Notes: generated by a model from the letters alone, not told the origin. A stretch of 64,000 nt of DNA from CAZOWL01 sp964583605 (GCA_964583605.1 CAZOWL010000006.1:1-64000); one strand, 5' to 3'; positions 16,253 to 24,878 are shown, numbered from the stretch's first letter. A program made the numbers and translations.

Positions 16253-16631
16253 TCCGAGGCCGATGGGCCAAGCTGGGTATGCCCCGGGTCACCCGAGTTA
16301 CGGCTACCCCCAGCCGGGTGCGGGGTGGTATGGGGCGTCGCAGCCAGGACAGTATCCCGGCTATCATCAGTCGCAATGGGCCTACCCCGCACGCGGGTCG
16401 GCCCCGTTCTTCAATTTTGCCAACGATCGCTTCGTCAAAGGGCTCTTGATCGGCGCCGCCGCGACCTACTTGGTGACCAATGAGAGCGTCCAGCGTGCGC
16501 TGATCAAAGGGGTCGTGAAGACCTGGTCGATGCTGCAGGGCGGTGTCGAGGAGATCAGGGAGCGCTTCCACGACGCGGAAGCCGAGCTGCACCATGATTC
16601 CGGGCGCCGTGGTGCACCGAAGGATGACTAG
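16203..16631 (+). CDS. Pro/Gly/Tyr-rich protein with C-terminal membrane helix, paralogue
   Basis: The 142-residue product starts at a TTG with AGGAG 6 nt upstream. About 75 residues rich in Pro, Gly, Tyr, Ser and Gln precede FVKGLLIGAAATYLVTNESV (from residue 77) and a basic/acidic amphipathic helix (VEEIRERFHDAEAELHH). The TNESVQ end is shared with the larger protein at 14731-15516, so the two are paralogues of unequal head length. An upstream in-frame ATG-like start (16104) lacks a ribosome site. Likely a membrane-anchored structural protein of the cluster; exact function unknown. Confidence 0.7.
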   Translation: MSSHYLPHPYSGSTPFDPRPMGQAGYAPGHPSYGYPQPGAGWYGASQPGQYPGYHQSQWAYPARGSAPFFNFANDRFVKGLLIGAAATYLVTNESVQRALIKGVVKTWSMLQGGVEEIRERFHDAEAELHHDSGRRGAPKDD

Positions 16632-16768
16632 CCCGGGATAGACCGCCGGGCGGTGCGACGCCCAGCGGGGCGTCGGCGCGCCAAAGACGATCCTCTCTCC
16701 CGCGGTGCTCGGTCCTCTCTGGCGATGACTGAGCGCCCGCTGTCTAAATCCTGCGCGGAACGAGTCTC

Positions 16769-18889
16769 TTGTCGGTTCCCGGCTACCAGATTTTGCACGA
16801 GCTTCCCGGCCGCCTGCGGTTGCGGGTCCCAGCTCTTGGGCAACCCGGCTTCGCCGCATCGTCCGTTGAGGCTTGGTTCGATCACATCGCGGGTGTGGAA
16901 GGCGTGCGCGTCAACGGGCCAGCGCGCAGCCTGGTCGTCGACTACAGACCCGATCGGGTCTCGCGCGCCGAGCTCCTGCGCCGGCTCGAGGCCTACAAGC
17001 CGCCCGTAACGTCTGGCGCTGCGGCCCTCGACATCACGGATGCCGAGGTCACACCCTTGGCGCGCGCGATCCTGACGCTGGTGATCTTGCCGTTCCTGCC
17101 GCGGCCGGCTCAGCATGTGGCGACGCTGATCAACATCGGCGGCACACTCCTCAAAGGGCTGGATACCCTGATCCATCGCGGCATCAAGGTCGAGGTCCTC
17201 GATGCCGTGGCCGTGGGGCTATCGGCGGGCCGTGGCAAGCTCTACACCGCCAATGTCACGGATTTGCTGCTCACCACGGGGACCTATCTGGAGCAGCGTA
17301 CCGAGCGGCAGTCCGATCGCCTTTTGCGCCGCCTGCTGCGTCCCGAGCCGGTATCGGCCTGGGTCGAGCGCGATGGCGAGCTGGTGCAGGTGGCCGGCGA
17401 CGCGGTCTGCGAAGGCGAGGTCGTGGTCGTCGGCGCCGGCGAGACGGTTCCGGTCGACGGGCGTGTCGTCGACGGCGTGGCGCTCGTCAACCAGGCCGCC
17501 GTCACGGGTGAGGATGTCCCCGTGGCCAAAGAGGCCCCGCGCCGCGTGATCTCAGGCTCGGTCCTCGTCGAGGGACGGCTGCGGATCGAGGCGATTCAAG
17601 TCGGCGAGGAGACGACAACGGCGCGCGTGGCGCGCTTCATCCAAGAATCGCTGGCCAAGCAGTCAGCAACCCAGCGAACGGCCGACGAGCTGGCCGAGAA
17701 GCGCGTCTATGTCACGCTCGGCACGGGGGCATTGGTCTACGGCCTCACGCGGGATCTAACGCGCCTGCAGTCGGTCTTTCTCGTCGATTACTCGTGCGCA
17801 TTGAAGCTTGGCACCCCCGTTGCATTTAAGGCGGGGCTGTATCAGGCCGCGCGCCACGGCATCCTGATCAAGGGTGGCGAGGCAATGGAGCACCTGGCAG
17901 GGGTCGATACGCTGATCTTCGACAAGACTGGCACCCTGACCCACAGCGAGCTGGCTGTCAGCGATGTGGTGCTGCTCGACGGGCAAGGCACCGAGTCGGA
18001 GGCAGATCTGCTGGCCTTGGTCGCCTCCGTCGAAGAGCACGCCAGCCACCCGGTGGCGCGCGCCGTGGTCGAGGCGGCCAAGGAGCGGGATCTCCAGCAC
18101 ATCTCCCACGGCGAGGTCGATTACCTCGTGGCCCATGGCCTCTCGGCCGAGATCCGGGCTGGGCGCATCGTCATCGGCAGCCGTCACTACCTCGAAGAGC
18201 ATGCCGGCGTTCGGTTCGCCCGCTATGAGGGCGAGATCCGGCGGCTAGAGGAGGCCGGCAAGACACTTCTCTTCGTGGGCGACGAGCGCGGCCCGCTGGG
18301 GTTGATTGCATTGCGCGATACGCTCCGCGAGGAGGCGCCGGACACGCTGACTCGGCTGCGGTCGCTCGGCATCGAACGATTGATCATGATCTCTGGGGAT
18401 CGCCGCGAGAAGGCCGAGGCGCTGGGCGCCGAGCTCGGTTTCGATCGGGTCTTCGCCGAGATCGAGCCCGAGGGCAAGGCCGAGCTGATCCGGCGCTATC
18501 AGCAGGAAGGTCGCCGGGTGGGATTCGTTGGCGACGGCATCAACGATGGCCCCGCGCTAGTCGTCGCCGACGTCGGGATCGCGATGCCGCGTGGTGCCGA
18601 TATCGCTCGCGCAACGGCCGATATCGTCCTGATGGATGATCGGCTCGGCGGGGTCGCCGACGCCCGCGAGGTCGCCGCCGGCACGATGGGCTTGATCCGC
18701 AACAACTTCAACCTGGCGGTCGGCGTCAACAGCGGGATCTTGGTTGGAGCCGTGCTCGGCTGGTTGTCGCCGGTCGCCAGTGCGCTGTTGCATAACGGCA
18801 CGACGATCGGGATCCTACTCAATGCGCTGCGGGGCGTGCGCATCGGCGACGGCGCGGCCGCACCGACCGATGGCTTGTCCGAGAACTGA
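16769..18889 (+). CDS. fezB: P-type metal ATPase with SCA motif, FezB-like (P1B-6 type)
   Basis: This 706-residue ATPase begins with an HMA-like domain that lacks CxxC but has ELPGRLRLRVP (residues 11-21). It has an actuator TGE (VTGEDVPVAKE), Asp385 in DKTGT, the HASHPVARAV motif and GDGINDGPAL. The transport helix reads DYSCALKLGTPVA (Ser342, Cys343) instead of CPC, and the lysine may matter. CPC-less ATPases of the P1B-6 class drive iron into ferrosomes in Desulfovibrio, Rhodopseudomonas and Shewanella as FezB. The HMA-like partner, small membrane proteins and Fur nearby support that assignment. The start is a TTG with a weak ribosome site. Iron as substrate is inferred. Confidence 0.75.
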   Translation: MSVPGYQILHELPGRLRLRVPALGQPGFAASSVEAWFDHIAGVEGVRVNGPARSLVVDYRPDRVSRAELLRRLEAYKPPVTSGAAALDITDAEVTPLARAILTLVILPFLPRPAQHVATLINIGGTLLKGLDTLIHRGIKVEVLDAVAVGLSAGRGKLYTANVTDLLLTTGTYLEQRTERQSDRLLRRLLRPEPVSAWVERDGELVQVAGDAVCEGEVVVVGAGETVPVDGRVVDGVALVNQAAVTGEDVPVAKEAPRRVISGSVLVEGRLRIEAIQVGEETTTARVARFIQESLAKQSATQRTADELAEKRVYVTLGTGALVYGLTRDLTRLQSVFLVDYSCALKLGTPVAFKAGLYQAARHGILIKGGEAMEHLAGVDTLIFDKTGTLTHSELAVSDVVLLDGQGTESEADLLALVASVEEHASHPVARAVVEAAKERDLQHISHGEVDYLVAHGLSAEIRAGRIVIGSRHYLEEHAGVRFARYEGEIRRLEEAGKTLLFVGDERGPLGLIALRDTLREEAPDTLTRLRSLGIERLIMISGDRREKAEALGAELGFDRVFAEIEPEGKAELIRRYQQEGRRVGFVGDGINDGPALVVADVGIAMPRGADIARATADIVLMDDRLGGVADAREVAAGTMGLIRNNFNLAVGVNSGILVGAVLGWLSPVASALLHNGTTIGILLNALRGVRIGDGAAAPTDGLSEN

Positions 18890-19001
18890 CGCGCCGCTTC
18901 GCTCTCCCGTTCAACCTTGCTGGGAGTGAGGGGGCTGGCAGTGAGCGGCACGGCGGGGTCGGTGCGCGCTGGTCGCGCGCGGCCCGCACCGCGCGGTTTG
19001 C

Positions 19002-19409
19002 TCAAGCGCCCGCGGCTGTCTCCTTCTGACCGTAGCGATGACGGTACTGATGGCCGCAGCGATGCCGAGCGAGGTCGCGGATCGGGGCACCAAAGAAGGC
19101 CAGCACCGTCAGATCCTCAGTCACGTCGAAGAAGGCGTGGTTGCACGCGGCGCGCACGTACATCAAGGTACCCTTGCCAACCTGGTGCTCAGTCTCGCCG
19201 ATACGCAGTTGCGCCTGGCCCTCCAGGACCAGATAGAGCTCGTCCTCCTCATGTGCGCTGGCCATGTCCTTCGAGCCGGCAGGGAGGTGGTAGATCGAGC
19301 AGGACAGCGACGGCGTGCGGAGGAACTCTCGAAAAGAGAGAGTATTGGGCTCCACATCGCCGACAAGCTCATCCAGTTGGAAGACGAGCCAATCTGATTC
19401 ACTCATCAT
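19002..19409 (-). CDS. Cupin-domain protein
   Basis: This 135-residue protein is a single cupin barrel with motif 1 around SAHEEDELYLVLEGQAQL and motif 2 around CNHAFFDVTEDL; His and Glu side chains there could hold a metal. An acidic N-terminal segment precedes the barrel and a His/Arg-rich tail (ARHRCGHQYRHRYG) follows. A start at two adjacent ATG codons (19409/19406) is chosen over the longer frame, which adds an unlikely Cys-rich leader. It is convergent with the fezB-like gene, so not part of that operon. Substrate unknown. Confidence 0.7.
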   Translation of the reverse strand: MMSESDWLVFQLDELVGDVEPNTLSFREFLRTPSLSCSIYHLPAGSKDMASAHEEDELYLVLEGQAQLRIGETEHQVGKGTLMYVRAACNHAFFDVTEDLTVLAFFGAPIRDLARHRCGHQYRHRYGQKETAAGA

Positions 19410-19621
19410 TCGAGCGCCCCCTGCGCGATACGCATTGATGCCCAGACCGTCTTGGACGACCATTGCCCGCAACGATAGCAGGGACGAACAAGCGACGCAA
19501 CTGAGAAACAATCGCAGACTTTGTGTAGGGCAGGGCGCCTACGCTGGCCTCCGGCAACGGCAGGGCGGCACCCGCAGGTGCCGGTGGCCTCACAACCGGA
19601 TGCTATGAGCTGGCGCGCGTC

Positions 19622-20815
19622 TTAGAACTGCGCGGTGAGGCGCAAGCCGAAGATCCAGCCGTCCGGGTTATCCTGCTCAGGGTCGATGTCGATGAGATCG
19701 TCGTCCATGTATTGGATGTCGGCCGTGATCGCCACGTGCTCATTGAGCACGGCGCGATAGTAGGCCTCGAAGACCTGCGTCTCGTCGACGTCCCCGTTCC
19801 CGCCTTCGAGATAAGCATAGCCGATGCCGATATTGTCCTCTTCGCGACGCCAGCCGTTGCCGCTGAAGTTGAGGCCACCCGAATAGAGTGCCTTGTAGTC
19901 GACGGCCGCGTCATCTTCCTGCCAGGTGAAACGGAGAAAGCCGCCCACGACATCACCGAACGCCTGGTCGAAGGATAAGCCATAGCTGAGCAGTCCCTCT
20001 TCCTCCTCCCCTGTGGGATCGAGGAAGTCCGAGGACGTCCCGGATATCGTCAGGCGGTAGTTGCCGGGCCCCATGCTGGTCTCCGGATGGTACCCGACCT
20101 CGGCGCCCCAGAAGTTGTAGTTGTTCCCATCGTCGTTCTCACCGATGTTCATGCCTAGGCCAATCAACGTCCACTCCCCGTACTCCCATTCCAGCGCCGC
20201 GCCGGCGTCGTATGAGGGCAGATTGTAGTTACCCGCGTTCACGAACGCCTCGTTCATGAACTGGGTGTACTCGTCGTTGGCATACTCGTTGCCGTCGATG
20301 TAGGCGGTCGAATCGATAATGCCGATCGTTCCACCCAGCGCGCTGCCGTTGCCAAAACTATGTGTGTACTTGTACCAGGCCGTGAGTAGGTAATCGCGGC
20401 CACGCCCGTTGATGTCTTCGACATCATCCTCGAGATCAGCGGCCCAAGGGGCGAGCCTCCAGGGCGAGACGTCATTGAGCGCGTTGTCGACAGCCCAGCC
20501 GAGCAGGACGAAGAATTCGTTGGAATCGTTCGGGTGGTAGCTGATCTCCAGCTGGAAGGGCATCCCTCCGCGGCACTCGTCGCTGAACTTGTCAAGGCTC
20601 GTGTCGAGCTCCTGCGGGTTGCTCCCCTCGATGACCTCTCCATAACTCGCCGATGGCAGCAAGGCCGACATGTTCTGGCATTGGCCCGTGGGGGCCAGGA
20701 TGCCGCCGATGGATAACTGGTCGTTGACATCGAAGGCCACAGCCGGGAGGGCCGCGGTGACGGCTGTGGCGAGCACGGCCAGTCTCGTGGCAGGACGGTA
20801 TGGTTGGGGACGCAC
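19622..20815 (-). CDS. OprB-type carbohydrate porin
   Basis: This outer-membrane protein of 397 residues has a signal peptide (to about AFA/FDV). An OprB-like sequence follows, with alternating aromatic beta strands, acidic loops (Asp/Glu-rich, as in marine or halophilic relatives), motifs such as GNYRLTISGTSSDF and VFEAYYRAVLNEHVAITADI, and a terminal phenylalanine expected for outer-membrane insertion. The family lets sugars or other small solutes diffuse across the outer membrane. The start is a GTG with AGGAG 10 nt upstream; a half copy of the dispersed repeat lies directly in front. Confidence 0.82.
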   Translation of the reverse strand: MRPQPYRPATRLAVLATAVTAALPAVAFDVNDQLSIGGILAPTGQCQNMSALLPSASYGEVIEGSNPQELDTSLDKFSDECRGGMPFQLEISYHPNDSNEFFVLLGWAVDNALNDVSPWRLAPWAADLEDDVEDINGRGRDYLLTAWYKYTHSFGNGSALGGTIGIIDSTAYIDGNEYANDEYTQFMNEAFVNAGNYNLPSYDAGAALEWEYGEWTLIGLGMNIGENDDGNNYNFWGAEVGYHPETSMGPGNYRLTISGTSSDFLDPTGEEEEGLLSYGLSFDQAFGDVVGGFLRFTWQEDDAAVDYKALYSGGLNFSGNGWRREEDNIGIGYAYLEGGNGDVDETQVFEAYYRAVLNEHVAITADIQYMDDDLIDIDPEQDNPDGWIFGLRLTAQF

Positions 20816-20834
20816 TGGCTGAATTCTCCTATTG

Positions 20835-20905
20835 ATATCGTTCCCTTACCCCCACCATTCTCCCAAATGGCGAGGGCGCGAACGTGCTTTGCGAATTTCA
20901 TCCTG
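20835..20905 (+). repeat. Dispersed repeat, right half only
   Basis: This half copy runs from ATCGTTCCCTTACCCCCA through the AACGTGCTTTGCGAATTTCAT end. It carries several substitutions and lacks the long inverted repeat. It is immediately upstream of the porin gene, which is read in the opposite direction. Confidence 0.75.
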
Positions 20906-21420
20906 GGCTCATCTGTGCTCTCTGGAATGGAAAGCTGCCGCCCGGGCTTCGCGCGCAGGGCTAAGAGCGTTTGCGCGAATAGGTCGTATTTATATTACAT
21001 TTAGCTTTTGTTGTAAAGGCGGCTCCCTGTACCATCTTGGGCACATAGCGTAGGAAGCCGTGCACAAGACGTGTGGTGCGTTTGGTGCTTAGGCGACAGC
21101 CAAACCCTCGCTGGCCGGATAGGGGGCGCAGACTATCCGGGCCGCATGACGGCCGGGCGGACAAAGCCATCGACCCTGCGTTGGTGCGCCATCGACACGA
21201 CGCGGCACACTGTGGCCGGCCAGAGGCGGGAGCGGTCCAGGGGGAAGGAGCAGGACGAAGATCAGATTCGGCTTCAGGCCACTGGAGCGGCCAGACCACG
21301 GGGACGGCTCAATGAAGCCGCGAGCGCCTGGGGGCTGCAACGAGGCGAGCACTGCTTCGCAGCGCGTCGCCCGCCCGCGCCTGGCCAGTGAGGCCAGCGC
21401 GTGGGCAGGTCGGCGGCAGG
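20906..21420. other. Intergenic stretch with a structured element
   Basis: No gene is supported. An AT-rich part with a TTACA...TGTAA inverted repeat lies near 20995-21016. At 21269-21320 CGGCTTCA and TGAAGCCG form the ends of a 52-bp inverted repeat with an internal GGCC...GGCC pair, which could fold into RNA or act as a REP-like element. Confidence 0.45.
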
Positions 21421-22863
21421 TCAGGCCGGTTGCTCGAAGTGTCGTGACCATTGGCCGATCATGGCCCGGATGTGTGCTCCGTGTCTTTCGAGCAACGAGC
21501 CGGAGACGATGGTGGCGACACCGAGAAGGACGAGTGCGGTCCAGCCGCCGATCGTGAAGTCGGCCAGCGCGGCGTGGGCCATGACCCCGAGGCCGCTCAA
21601 CGCGCCAATCAGGCCGACCGCGAAGACGCCGCGGCGCTTCGTGCCAAAACCGTAGGCCAGAATCAGCAGGCCGACACCCAGGCATACCAGGGCGTTGAAG
21701 AAGCCGCCCCAGAGCGACAGGTTGACGAGCATCGTCAGGCCGGCCGTCAACGCCGCAGCCCCCTCGTATCGACCCGAGCGCGCCCCGCTCTGGCGGGCCA
21801 TATCCAGCAGGAGCAGCGTGAAGAGGCCCATCGCGAGCGGCAGGATCGCGACATCGGCCAACCCATCGAGCTCGGCTAGGGTCGCGAAGAGGAACAGCGT
21901 GCTCGATCCCGCGAGCAGCACAGCCATGGCCTCGAGCAGGCCTGACCGAGGCCTCTCTGGGCCGTGGTCGTGCGCGCTGAGCGCCAGCCTGGCCGCCAGG
22001 TAACCGACTAGCGACAGCGTCGCAAAGAACAGCGTGTCCGGGGCCCAGAGCCAGAGGCTGCGGCCGGCGATCACGAGGAGGGGGAGTGTCAGCACTGCAC
22101 GGGCGAAGCGCCCCTCAGGCGTCGCCAGCGTCGCTTCGCCGCGACGCAGCCTCAGGATGCCCAACGCGAGCGCGCCGGCCAAGACCAGCAGCACGGCAGA
22201 GATGACCAGGTCATCCCGCGTTGGCAGCAGTAGCGCCGCATTGGCGAGCAGATAGAGCCCCGTCAGCGCGCCGGCCGATCGCCTGGCCATCACCAAAAAC
22301 CCGATCCAGATCGCTCCGGCCAGGATCGCCGTCGCGGCGCCGGTCAGCATCAGCGCCGGGCCGAAGGCCAGAGTGTGGTCCAGGCTCGGTTGCCACAACG
22401 TGGCAGCGGCATCGAGCGTCCGCGGGGCATCCCAGGTCAGGTGCGGATAGGTCACGCCGCCGAGGAAGGCGAAGCTGACCGGCACCGCGGCCAGCGCCAG
22501 CGCTATGAAGAGTCGTGCACCCTTGGCCTCGCGCAGGACATGGCCGCTGGCGAAGCCCGCCATCGTCAGGACGACCGTGTGGATGAGTAATAGAAGGCAC
22601 CGCGTCAGGTCATCCCCGTCGCGCCAGCCCTGGAAGAGATACATGATGAAGGCCGCGACGATGACCAGGGCCCCGAGCCCATGGAGCAGGCGTGACAGCG
22701 TCAGGCCGTTAGGTCGATGCGCAGCCGATGCACTACTGCCCTCGGCCCCATCTTCACTGGGTGGTCGAGACGGCTCTCCCGGAAGACCGCGCGGCCAGTC
22801 CGCGTCGAGATCGAGCTTCAGTTCCAGTTCGCGGACATCGGCGGGTATCGCGTTAGTGCTCAT
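21421..22863 (-). CDS. Large multi-spanning inner-membrane protein
   Basis: The 480-residue protein has a hydrophilic acidic head of about 55 residues, then roughly a dozen hydrophobic helices with short loops and a short basic tail. No transporter signature or catalytic motif is recognised. It resembles uncharacterised DUF2157-like membrane proteins only in general layout. Its ATG overlaps the end of the PspA-like gene by 11 nt, so the pair is one operon and probably acts together at the membrane, perhaps under envelope stress. Function otherwise unknown. Confidence 0.7.
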   Translation of the reverse strand: MSTNAIPADVRELELKLDLDADWPRGLPGEPSRPPSEDGAEGSSASAAHRPNGLTLSRLLHGLGALVIVAAFIMYLFQGWRDGDDLTRCLLLLIHTVVLTMAGFASGHVLREAKGARLFIALALAAVPVSFAFLGGVTYPHLTWDAPRTLDAAATLWQPSLDHTLAFGPALMLTGAATAILAGAIWIGFLVMARRSAGALTGLYLLANAALLLPTRDDLVISAVLLVLAGALALGILRLRRGEATLATPEGRFARAVLTLPLLVIAGRSLWLWAPDTLFFATLSLVGYLAARLALSAHDHGPERPRSGLLEAMAVLLAGSSTLFLFATLAELDGLADVAILPLAMGLFTLLLLDMARQSGARSGRYEGAAALTAGLTMLVNLSLWGGFFNALVCLGVGLLILAYGFGTKRRGVFAVGLIGALSGLGVMAHAALADFTIGGWTALVLLGVATIVSGSLLERHGAHIRAMIGQWSRHFEQPA

Positions 22864-23530
22864 CGCAACCTCCTCCTGCCTGGCCCGGGGCCTGCTGTGC
22901 GCGGGCCTTGAGGGCCGCTAGCTCAGCGGACAGCCCGGCTCGTTCCTCATCGGCGACGAATGCGGACTCGAACGGGTCGCGCTGCGGTGTCGAGTCGCCG
23001 TCGAGCTCTGCCTCGACGACGTGCATCTCCCAGCGCTCGAAGGTCTCGTCCAGGTCTGGCTCGACGCCGGCGGCTGCGACGCGTACCTGGGCGGCCGCCT
23101 CCGCCGTCGCCTCGCGGCTGCGCAGCATGTGTCGGCGGTGCTCGAGTGTCAGAAGGCGTTGACGCAACGACTCAACCTCGCGTGCCAGCTGCGTCTCGGT
23201 CTCGACGTGGTGACGCAGCGTCGCCTTGAGCGACTGCGCCTGCTCGCCTGCCTGCTTGTGCCGTCGTAGGCACTCCAGCGCCGTATCCTCCTGCGCGCTG
23301 TTGACGGCCCTGTCGCGCCACGCCGAGGACGCGGCGTCCAGCTCGGCGATCCGCGAGCGCAGCCGCTCGCCGTGCTGTCGCAATCGCATCAGTCGGACGC
23401 TGGCCCTAGCGTAGGCGCGGCGTCTCTCGCGGATGCCTGCCTCGACGACCGCATCATGGTTCTCGAGCTCTCCGACCAACCTGTCGACCCGGGCCGACAG
23501 TGACGTCGTAATACGTTTCAGAAATGCCAC
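22853..23530 (-). CDS. PspA/IM30-family coiled-coil protein
   Basis: This 225-residue protein opens with AFLKRITTSLSARVDRLVGE, an amphipathic helix like that of PspA/Vipp1. A long coiled coil rich in Glu, Arg and Gln follows (VEAGIRERRRAYARASV to LRQRLLTLEHRRHML), then an acidic C-terminal segment. Family members bind stressed or curved membranes from the cytoplasm. The GTG start has GGAGGA 8 nt upstream; a longer frame from an ATG adds only 15 unlikely residues. It is the first gene of a two-gene operon with the membrane protein that overlaps its end. Confidence 0.8.
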   Translation of the reverse strand: MAFLKRITTSLSARVDRLVGELENHDAVVEAGIRERRRAYARASVRLMRLRQHGERLRSRIAELDAASSAWRDRAVNSAQEDTALECLRRHKQAGEQAQSLKATLRHHVETETQLAREVESLRQRLLTLEHRRHMLRSREATAEAAAQVRVAAAGVEPDLDETFERWEMHVVEAELDGDSTPQRDPFESAFVADEERAGLSAELAALKARAQQAPGQAGGGCDEH

Positions 23531-23675
23531 CGAATGCTCCTCCTGCTTCAGAGTTTGGCATCCCATCAACATCAAAGCTCATGCCATCCTGAGCATCATA
23601 GGAGTTTTTCCTTTCTTGTTAGGGCGGTAGGCGCTCTGACGGCCGGCCATGATGGCCATTAGATCCCAATAGGAT

Positions 23676-23690
23676 ATGCATTCAATGCAT
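23676..23690. promoter_or_regulatory. Perfect 15-bp palindrome between divergent genes
   Basis: ATGCATT-C-AATGCAT lies in the 270-bp region between the PspA-like gene (leftward) and the PAS gene (rightward). A partial second copy of the motif (GCATAAATTGAATG) follows at about 23699. The layout suggests a regulator site, but no cognate regulator was identified. Confidence 0.4.
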
Positions 23691-23799
23691 GCGGCCGTGC
23701 ATAAATTGAATGTCCACTCGCCTCATCTCTGAGCCAGCTCCCACTCCACGGCCGTTCGCACGAGCTCCGCGTCGCAGGGCCTAGGGATGGGCTCCTGCG

Positions 23800-24267
23800 A
23801 TGCCGGAGCCCGCCCTGCGCGAGCTGGCGTCAAGGATGCTCGCGGAGCTCCAGGACAAGAGTCTGGACCAGTTCCGGCGGCTGGCCGAGGGACTGCCAGT
23901 GATCGCTTGGGCGGCGCGACGCAACGGGACGCGCGAGCTCTTCAATCACCATTACGCCGACTTCCTCGGGCTGGACCCAGGCCAGGCCACGGGACGTGAA
24001 GGGGCATGCCGCCCCTTCATCCATCGCGACGATGTCGGATTTTATCTCACGCTCTTCAAGCTCTCGATCCGCCGGAAGAGGCCCTTTAAGGCCGAGTTTC
24101 GCGGACTGAGGACTGACGGTCGGTGGCGATGGATCAAGAGCGCTGGGCCCCCTTGTTGGGGATCAGACGGCGAGTATCTGGGCCATGTTGGCGCCTCGCT
24201 CGATGTCACCGAGCGCGAGGAGCCCGTCCGTGAGCCAACTTGCTTCGAAGCGATTATGCCGCGTTGA
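23800..24267 (+). CDS. Stand-alone PAS-domain protein
   Basis: The 155-residue protein is essentially one PAS/PAC domain: LPVIAWAARRNGTRELFNHH at the start, the HRDDVGFYLTLFK segment, then GRWRWIKSAGPPCWGSDGEY and the PAC end GASLDVTEREE. No output domain (kinase, GGDEF or HTH) follows, so it may act as a small partner sensor or be the remnant of a larger signalling protein. The start ATG at 23800 has only a weak ribosome site. It overlaps the convergent BolA gene by 14 bp at its 3' end. Confidence 0.75.
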   Translation: MPEPALRELASRMLAELQDKSLDQFRRLAEGLPVIAWAARRNGTRELFNHHYADFLGLDPGQATGREGACRPFIHRDDVGFYLTLFKLSIRRKRPFKAEFRGLRTDGRWRWIKSAGPPCWGSDGEYLGHVGASLDVTEREEPVREPTCFEAIMPR

Positions 24268-24577
24268 CCTTTGAGCCCCCGCGACACGGCGGAGAGTCGG
24301 GCAACGCCTCTCCCCGAGCCTGCCACTCGTCGGGCGTCCAGGCGTGGATCGCCAGGGCATGCAGTCCGTGCTGGAGCTCGCTGCCGAGTAGACCGTGAAC
24401 CAGACGGTGACGGGCGATGAGTGGCTGGTCGCCGAACGCGGAGCTAACGATCAAGACCTTGAAATGCGACTCGGCCCCCGCCGGCACATTGTGGCGTGAG
24501 CTCTCATCGATCACATGGAGGTGCGTCGGAGACAGTCTGGAAGCCAGGGTCTCTTCGATGCGTGTCTTACGGCTCAT
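24254..24577 (-). CDS. bolA: BolA-family protein
   Basis: This 107-residue protein matches the BolA fold: RIEETLASRLSPTHLHVIDESS at the start, the HFKVLIVSSAFGDQPLIARH core and RLVHGLLGSELQHGLHALAI. BolA proteins pair with monothiol glutaredoxins to handle [2Fe-2S] clusters and also affect morphology and stress responses. The invariant His-containing segment is present. No glutaredoxin gene is adjacent. The 3' end overlaps the convergent PAS gene by 14 bp. Confidence 0.9.
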   Translation of the reverse strand: MSRKTRIEETLASRLSPTHLHVIDESSRHNVPAGAESHFKVLIVSSAFGDQPLIARHRLVHGLLGSELQHGLHALAIHAWTPDEWQARGEALPDSPPCRGGSKVNAA

Positions 24578-24597
24578 GGCGGCCCCTCAGCTCGATC

Positions 24598-24731
24598 TTA
24601 CGATTAAAGTCGCGAAGCACACCCACCTCCCTGCCCTCTGTGAGAGGTTCTGGGAGGGGTTGGGGGAGTGATCATCGCCGGAGGCGACAGGTCGTCCTGC
24701 GGCATGGCTCGCCTCGACCCATGATTGTCCC
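24598..24731 (-). repeat. Dispersed repeat, diverged copy
   Basis: The copy can be aligned along its whole length (AAGTCGCGAAGCAC, GAGAGGTTCTGGGAGGGGTTGG, GGCTCGCCTCGACCCATGAT) but has many changes and small indels. It is probably an older copy. It is followed after 20 bp by a near-consensus copy in the opposite orientation. Confidence 0.7.
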
Positions 24732-24751
24732 ATCGTGCTCTAACTGTGCAT

Positions 24752-24878
24752 CTAACGATCATGGGGCGAGGCGAGCCACCCCGGACGATGAAATGTCGCC
24801 TCGCCCCTGATCGTTCCCTCACCCCAACCCTCTCCCAGAGGGCGAGGGAGCGAACGTGCTTCGCGAATTTCATAGTAA
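24752..24878 (+). repeat. Dispersed repeat, near-consensus copy
   Basis: This is the best reference copy. CTAACGATCATGGGGC leads into GAGGCGAGCC, then GATGAAATGTCGCCTCGCC with TGATCGTT. The second half (CCCTCACCCCAACCC, CTCTCCCAGAGGGCGAGGG) ends in GCTTCGCGAATTTCATAGTA. The GGGGCGAGGCGA arms pair across a loop of about 20 nt. Confidence 0.92.

Noticed and set aside
21260..21330. CRISPR-like palindromic unit
   Set aside because: Only one copy of the inverted repeat is present, with no regularly spaced repeats and no cas gene in the window.
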